NCBI GenBank assembly: GCA_903873355.1
Contig: CAIQOG010000021.1
Coordinates: 1 to 6,901 of the forward strand
From: an uncultured Bacteroidales bacterium
GTDB taxonomy: Bacteria; Bacteroidota; Bacteroidia; Bacteroidales; Paludibacteraceae
Length of the DNA stretch: 6,901 nucleotides
Direction: 5' to 3'
The notes below the pieces were generated by a model. The model did not search any database. It saw only the letters and a program-made list of their open reading frames with translations, and had not been told where the DNA came from. The position numbers were made by a program, and so were the translations under genes. Shown here piece after piece: positions 1 to 5,334 of the stretch; within the stretch, counting starts at the first letter, position 1; the number at the start of each line of letters is the position of its first letter.

Positions 1-330
1 ATCAGGACTCATGATTTTATCGAACGACAATTGGTCACAGTTTTCGAGATATATAAGTGTAACTCCTTTAGCACCAATCATAGAAGGTGCAGGAGTAAGT
101 TTGGCAGGCGTGGTGGAAATCTTTTGAACCGGAGTTCTGGTTTTGGTTTTTTTTTCGGGTGCTTTTACCGGGTTCATGCTCTGAAGAACCTGGTTTCGTA
201 ATTGTCGCGGGTGAATTTGTGCATGAACAAAAGCCAAAAACAAACACAGCACACCAAATAACGCGATGTGCCGAAAGCCCCCTAACCCCCCAAGGGGGGA
301 ATTCAAAAATGTATTGTTTGCTGATTTCAT
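1..330 (-). CDS. OstA/LptA-like exported protein, N-terminal part (cut by window edge)
   Basis: The reading frame is open from an ATG at 330-328 to base 1 (110 codons, no stop), so the C-terminal part lies outside the window. Residues 22-37 form a hydrophobic signal-peptide core ending VHA, with cleavage likely before Gln38. A Lys/Thr/Pro-rich linker follows (about 54-82), then a segment containing LIYLENCDQLSFDKIMSPD (92-110). From memory this matches the start of the OstA-like N-terminal domain of Bacteroidota, related to the LptA/OstA proteins that carry LPS across the periplasm. The n-region is unusually long (21 residues), and about residues 10-18 (NSPLGGLGG) are encoded by a 28-bp palindromic repeat. 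No in-frame ATG lies nearer the hydrophobic core, so 330 is the best start. A run of nine A (minus strand, 155-147) lies within the gene, but the frame is consistent on both sides. The start is 51 bp after the surA stop, in the same frame, so co-transcription is likely. The family call rests on about 20 residues. Confidence 0.7.
   Translation of the reverse strand, partial: MKSANNTFLNSPLGGLGGFRHIALFGVLCLFLAFVHAQIHPRQLRNQVLQSMNPVKAPEKKTKTRTPVQKISTTPAKLTPAPSMIGAKGVTLIYLENCDQLSFDKIMSPD
276..303. repeat. 28-bp C/G-rich palindromic repeat, copy 1
   Basis: The plus strand reads agccccctaa, cccccc, aa, gggggg, aatt. The unit is itself a near-palindrome (CCCCCC-AA-GGGGGG). It is the reverse complement of the unit at 351-378 at 26 of 28 positions. 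It lies inside the N-terminal codons of the OstA-like gene. I recall units of the form CCCCCTAACCCCC-GGGGG as abundant dispersed repeats in Bacteroidota genomes. A REP-like origin is inference. Confidence 0.85.
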
Positions 331-350
331 TAAAATTGAGTCCCAACCTA

Positions 351-378
351 AATTCCCCCATTTGGGGGTTAGGGGGCT
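351..378. repeat. 28-bp C/G-rich palindromic repeat, copy 2 (inverted)
   Basis: The plus strand reads aattccccca, ttt, ggggg, ttagggggct. It starts 3 bp beyond the surA stop codon and is inverted relative to copy 1, with 47 bp between them. The two mismatches between the copies are the symmetric pair around the centre (C..G in copy 1, A..T here), so the unit's own palindrome is kept. In a surA-ostA transcript the two copies could pair as a stem of about 28 bp, with the AUG at 330 in the loop. Confidence 0.85.
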
Positions 379-381
379 AAT

Positions 382-1743
382 TTATTTCTTAATCCATCCC
401 GGATACTGGAATGTACAGTTTTGCCACGCCGGATCAATGTTGATATAGGTTTCTTTTTGTTTTTTGATAATCCAACTATTAATGAATTCCTGCTTACGTT
501 TACCTTCGTAGAATCCTTTCAACATTTGATAATCGTCAGTAAGGTTGGCTTTGTGGTTTTCAATCTTCGATTTCAGTTTTACAACAGCCACCACTTCCTT
601 GTTTGAGGTCTTGCTAATCATGCTGAAAGGTTTTGAAATTTCACCTACATTCATATTATATACAACTTTGGCAACTTCAGGTGGAAGATCCTGATATTCG
701 AATTTTGATGTATTACTTTTCTCGTTAAGCATTAAACCGGCATTCATAGCGGTATTTTTATCCTGCGAGTAGGCCATTACACCCTGTTCAAAAGTAATTT
801 TATTCTGACGAATCAGGTTTGTTACTGAATCCAGGCTGTGAATTCCTTTTTCTTTATCCGCAATTGAAACTCTGGGTTTAAGCAGTATGTGACGGCAATT
901 AATCCGGTCGCCACGCTTTTCAATCAACTGAATGATGTGGTAACCAAATTCGGTTTGCACGATGCGCGACACTTTTTTAGGGTCAATCAGGCCGAATGCT
1001 ACCTGTGCAAATTCAGGTACTAACTGTCCACGTCCCATGAAACCAAGTTCACCACCACGTTTTGCACTTTCTGTATCTTCGGAATACAGTCGGGCTAATA
1101 CCGAGAAATCAGTACTTCCACTGTTTACACGATCAGTATAATCACGAAGTTTTTCCTTGATACGGTTAGTTTCGTCGATAGGTACAGCGGGTTCAAAACT
1201 GATAATCTGAAGTTCTACCTGTGCCGGAACGGTAGGAATACTATCGGTTGGTAAATCAGCAAAAAACCGACGGACATCGCCCGGAGTTGATTTAATATCG
1301 CCAACCAGTTTTTGTTGCATTTGTGTTATAATCTGCTGATTTCGAACCATATCGCGAAGTTCTTCACGTAAATCAGTTGTGTTTTTATGGAAATACTCTT
1401 CCACTTTTTCTTTGGAACCGATTTGGGCAATAAAATAATTTATGCGGTTTTCCACCTGATTCATTACCGAAGACTCGCTTACCACCACACTATCCAACGC
1501 TGCCTGATGCAGAAACAGTTTCTGAATGGCAATTTGCTCGGGGATAACGCAATACGGGTCGCCCTGAATATTCGTTCCATCGTATTGAGCACGGAGTTTC
1601 TGTTCTTCCACTTCCGAACGCAGAATGGATTCGTCACCAATCACCCAGATTACCTCGTCGATGATATTATTTTTTTGTTGTGCCGTTGATTTTAGCGGTG
1701 CAAAGCTCAAAACCAGAAGAAGGGCGAAAATTATTTTTTTCAT
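382..1743 (-). CDS. surA: SurA-type periplasmic chaperone / peptidyl-prolyl isomerase
   Basis: The 453-residue product has a signal peptide (MKKII..., hydrophobic to about 16, cleavage likely after Ala21). A SurA-type helical N-terminal chaperone domain follows (about 28-165), beginning IIDEVIWVIGDESILRSEV, then two parvulin (PpiC/rotamase) domains at about 175-277 and 280-392, and a C-terminal helix and tail. Domain 1 keeps the GGELGFMGRGQLVPEF motif (230-245) and FGYH (His269), but has Gln/Ile where parvulins usually have the first active-site His. Domain 2 keeps that His (RHILL, His285) but lacks the GGxLG and FGYH motifs. SurA escorts unfolded outer-membrane proteins, including LptD in E. 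coli, through the periplasm, and its length is near that of E. coli SurA. The start is the ATG giving a clean signal peptide, 26 bp after the lipoprotein gene's stop. The OstA-like gene follows. Catalytic activity of either domain is uncertain; the family assignment is not. Confidence 0.9.
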   Translation of the reverse strand: MKKIIFALLLVLSFAPLKSTAQQKNNIIDEVIWVIGDESILRSEVEEQKLRAQYDGTNIQGDPYCVIPEQIAIQKLFLHQAALDSVVVSESSVMNQVENRINYFIAQIGSKEKVEEYFHKNTTDLREELRDMVRNQQIITQMQQKLVGDIKSTPGDVRRFFADLPTDSIPTVPAQVELQIISFEPAVPIDETNRIKEKLRDYTDRVNSGSTDFSVLARLYSEDTESAKRGGELGFMGRGQLVPEFAQVAFGLIDPKKVSRIVQTEFGYHIIQLIEKRGDRINCRHILLKPRVSIADKEKGIHSLDSVTNLIRQNKITFEQGVMAYSQDKNTAMNAGLMLNEKSNTSKFEYQDLPPEVAKVVYNMNVGEISKPFSMISKTSNKEVVAVVKLKSKIENHKANLTDDYQMLKGFYEGKRKQEFINSWIIKKQKETYINIDPAWQNCTFQYPGWIKK

Positions 1744-1769
1744 TTATTTGATTTAAAATGACTTATCGT

Positions 1770-2636
1770 TTACTTAGATTTCTTTTTATTATAAAACGTT
1801 ACGGTCTCGTTATTTACCGCATCGTTGTAAAGTTCGTCTTCGAATTTGGTGATAAACTCAGCCTTTTGTTTGTTGAGCAGTATCACTGAGATACGCTTAC
1901 GAGCCATTTCAAACGGTTCCACTTGTCCGGTGGTTCTGAAAGCCTGAATGCGCAGAAAATAGTGTTGTGTACTGTCCGATGTTTCAACAAAGCTATTGGA
2001 AGAAACAAATTTCTCCGGGTCTTCAATTTTCAACGGTATTTTCTTAAGAACATCGCTCAGTTCAAGCCATTTATCGCCAAAATAATCGTAGCTAATGGCA
2101 TTCTGAATGCTGTATTTATCAATGTTTTCAAGCGACTTGGCATTGGCTGCCTGCACCCAACTACGAACGTTCGCCAGTTTAGGGGCATTTTGCGGAACAA
2201 TAAGCAGCAATCCTTTGATAATGTTTCCTTTCAGGGCAAGCTGGCTGCTGTATTCGTTGTAGAAAGCTGCTAAATCTGCTTCCGAAGGTTCTTTGGGCAG
2301 TCGCTGTTCAATCAGTTTTTGCTGATACTGGTGAATGGTAAGCGATTTGCGGTAACTCTCCACCAATTCTTCAATTTCGGGTTTGTTGGTTACGTTTCGT
2401 TTGGCATTTTCGTACATCAACACGTCGGTAACCCATTTCTTGATGTAGCTGTCAGCAATTTCGGTACTGTCCTCTTTGCTGACATTTGGCGGTATAACAT
2501 GCTGAACTTCTTCGGGATACAAAAATTTACCTTCCACTTCGAGAAGCGGTTTCCCTTTTACTTCCTGAGTTTTATGACTGCAGGATGTTGAGAGGAAAAA
2601 TGCAAAAAACAACGAAATGAGCGTAAATTTATACAT
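1770..2636 (-). CDS. SurA-related lipoprotein with degenerate parvulin region
   Basis: The 288-residue product begins MYKFTLISLFFAFF and then LSTSC, a relaxed lipobox with Cys19 as the probable lipidated residue, so the mature protein is probably membrane-anchored facing the periplasm. Residues about 31-115 resemble the helical SurA N-terminal region (LLEVEGKFLYPEEV, then long helices). Residues about 136-260 sit where a parvulin domain would be (IIKGLLLIVP in place of the usual RHILI), but neither active-site His nor the GGxLGW motif is present. It is therefore more likely a chaperone or holdase than an isomerase, although such genes are usually labelled peptidylprolyl isomerase. A basic tail (NKKKSK) ends the protein. 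It is the first gene of the probable unit with surA and the OstA-like gene, 26 bp upstream of surA. Homology is inferred from overall pattern and context; the exact role is unknown. Confidence 0.75.
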   Translation of the reverse strand: MYKFTLISLFFAFFLSTSCSHKTQEVKGKPLLEVEGKFLYPEEVQHVIPPNVSKEDSTEIADSYIKKWVTDVLMYENAKRNVTNKPEIEELVESYRKSLTIHQYQQKLIEQRLPKEPSEADLAAFYNEYSSQLALKGNIIKGLLLIVPQNAPKLANVRSWVQAANAKSLENIDKYSIQNAISYDYFGDKWLELSDVLKKIPLKIEDPEKFVSSNSFVETSDSTQHYFLRIQAFRTTGQVEPFEMARKRISVILLNKQKAEFITKFEDELYNDAVNNETVTFYNKKKSK

Positions 2637-2688
2637 TAAAAAGTATGCTTGAATTCAAATTACAGGAAGTAATGAATGTCATATAATT

Positions 2689-2696
2689 CAAAAATA
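2689..2696 (-). promoter_or_regulatory. possible -7 box for lipoprotein-surA-ostA unit
   Basis: On the minus strand this reads TATTTTTG, an exact match to the Bacteroidota -7 consensus TAnnTTTG, about 53 bp upstream of the lipoprotein ATG. No convincing TTG is present at the -33 position, which would fall inside the end of the palindromic element. The A/T-rich setting makes a chance match possible, but a promoter is needed here because the upstream gene ends in a terminator. Confidence 0.3.
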
Positions 2697-2750
2697 AAAA
2701 GAATAGAACGCGGATTTTCACTGTAATAGCGGATTAATAAACGGATTTAA

Positions 2751-2769
2751 ATCTCGCCTCTGGCGAGAT
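2751..2769. repeat. short hairpin inside palindromic element
   Basis: ATCTCGCC (2751-2758) and GGCGAGAT (2762-2769) form a perfect 8-bp inverted repeat around a TCT loop. It is not followed by a T-run on either strand, so it is not a terminator. Confidence 0.7.
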
Positions 2770-2796
2770 GATTTTCAGACACTTACAATCTAATCG

Positions 2797-2812
2797 GTCA
2801 TGCCTGCATGAC
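2797..2812. repeat. second short hairpin inside palindromic element
   Basis: GTCATGC (2797-2803) and GCATGAC (2806-2812) form a perfect 7-bp inverted repeat with CT between, effectively a tight hairpin. It mirrors the hairpin at 2751-2769 across the centre of the element. Confidence 0.65.
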
Positions 2813-2897
2813 TAAAATCAGTTTTAAATATCCGTGTTTCGATTACTATTTCGACCGTTAAATCAGCGAAAATCCGCGTTCTATTCTATATATTGCT

Positions 2898-2949
2898 AAA
2901 AACAAAACGCAAGAATAAAAGCAAACTCAGGCCTGTTATTCTTGCGTTT
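2898..2949 (-). terminator. intrinsic terminator of the 2959-4899 parvulin gene
   Basis: On the minus strand, 9 bp after the stop codon, AAACGCAAGAATAA (2949-2936) pairs perfectly over 14 bp with TTATTCTTGCGTTT (2918-2905) around a 17-nt loop. The stem is followed by a T-rich tract, TGTTTTT (2904-2898). It separates the large parvulin from the lipoprotein-surA unit downstream. Confidence 0.85.
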
Positions 2950-2958
2950 CGGTTTGTA

Positions 2959-4899
2959 TTAGTTTTTCTTGACCGATTTCAGAATTTCATCGTTTACCTT
3001 AACCGGATATTTGGCCCGAAGTGATTTAATCCATTCTTTTTCAAGATACTCCTGATAATCGGCTGTTACCAGTCCGCGGACATCAGTATAATCTTCCGGT
3101 TTTTGAATTGTTTTTCCAACCACAAACGAGAACGGATAATCTTTCGAAGGAATAAACTTGTCCTTGGTTTTGAAAATCTGATTGTCAACCACTTTGTTGT
3201 CGCCCTGAACATATAGTCCTTTTTCCACTTTCACGTGTTGAATGCTGTCGTTCAGACGAACACGCAGGTATTTGTCGATTGAATCGGCAGCAGATTTCTT
3301 TACAATTTTCTGTGCAGCAGCCAACGTTTCCTTGTCCTTGCAAAGTATCACACGGCCTTTGTAATGAGGTTTATCCCATTTGTAGTTGTCTTTATGAGCG
3401 TTGAAGTATTTGGCAAGCCCTTCAGTATCTTTCGAGGCTTTGTCCCATACTTCGCGGTTGCTCACTTCAAATAATAAAATGCCATCGTGGTATTCCTGCA
3501 TCAGGTTGCGGAAATCGTCGTATTTCTTTTCCAGTTGACCATCTTCGTATGCCAGCAATTCAGCACTTACATAAGCATCCAGTTTTTCGTTGATAATTTC
3601 GGAAGCAATCGTTTTATCCGAAGTGTTGTTTTTCTTCAGGTATTTAGCAAAATCAGCCTGAGTATATTTTTTACCGGCAACACTGAATAATGGTTTGTCA
3701 AGTTTGGCTACATCGGCCACAAATGCCGAGTCTGCAAGTTTTTTTGTTCCAAGTACTTTGTAGAACTCTTTCAGATTAGCTGCATTCAGCTGGTAGTTGT
3801 TTTCAGTTTTCGATTTGGCCAGAAATGCTTCCTGACCGCGGTTAGCACGCTCGTCACGTTTTACTTTACGTTCCAGATCGGCTTTCAACTCATCGTACGA
3901 AGCAAGTGGTTTTTTGTCAATAAGTTTGATAATATGCCATCCATAAGCCGATTGGATTGGTTCTGAAACATCTCCTTTGTTTTTCAACGCAAAAGCTGCA
4001 TTTTCAAATTCAGGAACCATACGTCCGGTACCAAACCAGGGAAGTTCTCCGTTTTTCACCGAAGAGCCTTTATCCATGGAATGTTTCGCTGCCAATGCTC
4101 CGAAGTCGTCACCGGCTTGAATGCGTTGATAAATTGAATCGATAGCTGCTTTGGCTTTCTTGTTCACGGCCTCTTCACCTTTCGAAGTGAAAGTCATGAT
4201 ATGTGCTACCTGAACTTCACCCAATGAATTGCGTCGTCCGAGAACTTTCAGTACATGATAACCGAATGCTGTGCGAACCGGTTTTGAAATTGTTCCGACT
4301 GGAGTATTATATGCCACTGTTTCAAAAGGATACACCGTGCGGAAAGCCGAAATCCAGCTAATATGACCCTGATTTTGTTCAACAGACTGATCCTGTGAGG
4401 TTTCTTTGGCCACTTTATTGAAATCTTCTTTCTGAACGCGCTTCCAAACAGCATTGATATCATTCCATGCTTTCAGCGTGTCGGCAGGAGTTGCATTCTG
4501 AGGTATGCGGATTAGAATATGACTTACATCTACGTCTTCTTTCGAGCGGTCGTACGCTTCACGGATTGTAGCTTCGTCCATTTTTGAATCAGTCAGGTAC
4601 GGTTTTGTCAGCTGCGAACGGTAACCGGAAAGTTCGGAGATAAACGATTTTGTGGTATCGATGCCTTGTGTTTTGGCTTCTTCAACCTTTAGTTTGAAGT
4701 TTACAAACAAATCGACATATTCTTCCAGGGTTTTTTTGTCGAGGGAATTGTTCGAATTGTTTTTGTTGTAAATGTACTCAAATTCCGATTTCAAAACGGG
4801 CTTGCCGTTGATGTTCATCAAAACAGGATCGGAAGATTGGGCAATAATGCCCGACGATAATGCAAAAAAAGCAACTAAACTTATTACTGTACGTTTCAT
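2959..4899 (-). CDS. periplasmic parvulin-type peptidyl-prolyl isomerase (two PpiC domains)
   Basis: The 646-residue product has a signal peptide (MKRTVISLVAFFALSS, cleavage likely after Ala20, IIA-Q). An N-terminal SurA/PrsA-like helical region follows (about 25-118), then two parvulin domains at about 123-221 and 229-331, and a C-terminal region of some 300 residues (about 370-646) with no motif I can name. Domain 1 has SHILI (His127) and FGYH (His215), but GHISWI stands in for the usual GGDLGW. Domain 2 looks intact: AHIM (His233), NGELPWFGTGRMVPEFE (283-299) and YGWH (His322). The expected job is prolyl isomerisation and chaperoning of exported or outer-membrane proteins. A well-placed intrinsic terminator follows the stop, and a candidate -7 box lies about 105 bp upstream, so it is probably transcribed alone, divergently from the IMP dehydrogenase gene. 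The ATG at 4899 is chosen because the signal peptide starts there. The family is sure; SurA-like, PrsA-like or PpiD-like naming is not. Confidence 0.9.
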   Translation of the reverse strand: MKRTVISLVAFFALSSGIIAQSSDPVLMNINGKPVLKSEFEYIYNKNNSNNSLDKKTLEEYVDLFVNFKLKVEEAKTQGIDTTKSFISELSGYRSQLTKPYLTDSKMDEATIREAYDRSKEDVDVSHILIRIPQNATPADTLKAWNDINAVWKRVQKEDFNKVAKETSQDQSVEQNQGHISWISAFRTVYPFETVAYNTPVGTISKPVRTAFGYHVLKVLGRRNSLGEVQVAHIMTFTSKGEEAVNKKAKAAIDSIYQRIQAGDDFGALAAKHSMDKGSSVKNGELPWFGTGRMVPEFENAAFALKNKGDVSEPIQSAYGWHIIKLIDKKPLASYDELKADLERKVKRDERANRGQEAFLAKSKTENNYQLNAANLKEFYKVLGTKKLADSAFVADVAKLDKPLFSVAGKKYTQADFAKYLKKNNTSDKTIASEIINEKLDAYVSAELLAYEDGQLEKKYDDFRNLMQEYHDGILLFEVSNREVWDKASKDTEGLAKYFNAHKDNYKWDKPHYKGRVILCKDKETLAAAQKIVKKSAADSIDKYLRVRLNDSIQHVKVEKGLYVQGDNKVVDNQIFKTKDKFIPSKDYPFSFVVGKTIQKPEDYTDVRGLVTADYQEYLEKEWIKSLRAKYPVKVNDEILKSVKKN

Positions 4900-5004
4900 A
4901 AATTAAAAAATGATTTATAAACTTTGAATTAACAATGATGATTATATCAGGTTTTAAACGGTGATTTTCCTGGTTTGTTGTATCACATTTAAAAAAATGC
5001 CTCG

Positions 5005-5012
5005 CAAAGTTA
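5005..5012 (-). promoter_or_regulatory. candidate -7 box for the large parvulin gene
   Basis: On the minus strand this reads TAACTTTG, an exact TAnnTTTG match, about 105 bp upstream of the ATG at 4899. No good TTG lies 17-23 bp upstream of it, so only half of the promoter is supported. It would imply a leader of roughly 100 nt. Confidence 0.4.
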
Positions 5013-5192
5013 TCATTAATAATCAAAAATAAAACGAAGTGTACCGAATTTTAGTAATTATTAATCGTAATTTATAGGTCTGATAATGTATGTCAACTCT
5101 TTTTAACGACTTGAAATGCTGATATTTTATCGGGAACGGATTTTCAACCTGTAATTGTAAAGATTGAAGGCTGTCAGGGTAAATTATTAAAT

Positions 5193-5218
5193 ATTTATGC
5201 ATTACTCTTTGCATAAAT
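5193..5218. promoter_or_regulatory. 9-bp inverted repeat, possible operator
   Basis: ATTTATGCA (5193-5201) and TGCATAAAT (5210-5218) are perfect inverted arms around an 8-bp spacer, about 62 bp upstream of the -33 box of the IMP dehydrogenase gene. The symmetry would suit a dimeric DNA-binding protein, but in sequence this AT-rich it may be chance. Confidence 0.3.
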
Positions 5219-5279
5219 TTAATCGTCATTAATTTATACGTTTTTATAGTTGAAATTGGGTTAAAGAGGAGCTTAAATG

Positions 5280-5311
5280 TTTGACTTGTAATTGAATTTT
5301 GGCTATCTTTG
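5280..5311 (+). promoter_or_regulatory. Bacteroidota-type promoter of the IMP dehydrogenase gene
   Basis: A -33 box TTTG (5280-5283) and a -7 box TATCTTTG (5304-5311) are separated by 20 bp, matching the Bacteroidota primary-sigma consensus TTTG/TAnnTTTG at normal spacing. Transcription should start at about 5317-5320, giving a short leader of about 15 nt before the ATG at 5335. Confidence 0.85.
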
Positions 5312-5334
5312 CAAAACTTTTAATCAACCCTCCT

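Larger units (their letters stand above)
2700..2887. repeat. 188-bp MITE-like palindromic element
   Basis: The ends are a perfect 20-bp inverted repeat: 2700-2719 begins agaatagaacgcgg and pairs with 2868-2887, which ends ccgcgttctattct. Inside, the arms remain related through repeated CGGAT-like words (for example acggatttaaa at 2741-2751 against tttaaatatccgt at 2824-2834) but with indels. Further in, TGATTTT (2769-2775) pairs with AAAATCA (2814-2820), and there are two short perfect hairpins. There is no coding capacity. The nested symmetry fits a miniature inverted-repeat element or a large folded RNA in the leader. No target-site duplication is obvious. The nature is inferred; the palindrome is seen directly. 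Confidence 0.7.
2637..2958. other. 322-bp intergenic region with repeat element and terminator
   Basis: No coding sequence is supported here. Going from the lipoprotein start outwards it holds about 60 bp of AT-rich leader with a possible -7 box (2689-2696), a 188-bp palindromic element (2700-2887), and the intrinsic terminator of the large parvulin gene (2898-2949). Confidence 0.8.
4900..5334. other. 435-bp divergent intergenic region
   Basis: Very AT-rich spacer between two divergent genes. I see a candidate -7 box for the minus-strand parvulin (5005-5012), a 9-bp dyad (5193-5218) and the IMP dehydrogenase promoter (5280-5311). Short open frames on the minus strand here have no recognisable protein features. 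Nothing identifiable lies at about 5015-5190. Confidence 0.75.

Noticed and set aside
68..361. 97-codon open frame on the minus strand starting inside repeat copy 2
   Set aside because: It overlaps the OstA-like gene in another frame. It lacks a clean signal peptide and shows no family resemblance, while the frame from 330 has both.
276..378. Possible intramolecular G-quadruplex from the G-runs
   Set aside because: Only three G-runs are available per strand across the region (plus strand 294-299, 364-368 and 372-376), and complementary C-runs favour hairpins.
159..448. Plus-strand open frames across the repeats (PPNPPRGEF-type peptides)
   Set aside because: They are antisense to surA and the OstA-like gene, and their open length comes from the C/G-rich repeats.
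2751..2812. The two short hairpins as terminators
   Set aside because: Neither is followed by a T-run on either strand, and they sit symmetrically within the palindromic element.
4778..5229. Two minus-strand open frames in and near the divergent intergenic region (4778-5026 and 5023-5229)
   Set aside because: One overlaps the signal-peptide end of the parvulin gene in another frame. Both are AT-driven, with no domain, promoter or initiation context.
5299..5334. In-frame TTG start that would extend IMP dehydrogenase by 12 residues
   Set aside because: It lies upstream of the promoter's -7 box, so it should not be transcribed. The ATG at 5335 follows the predicted transcription start closely.
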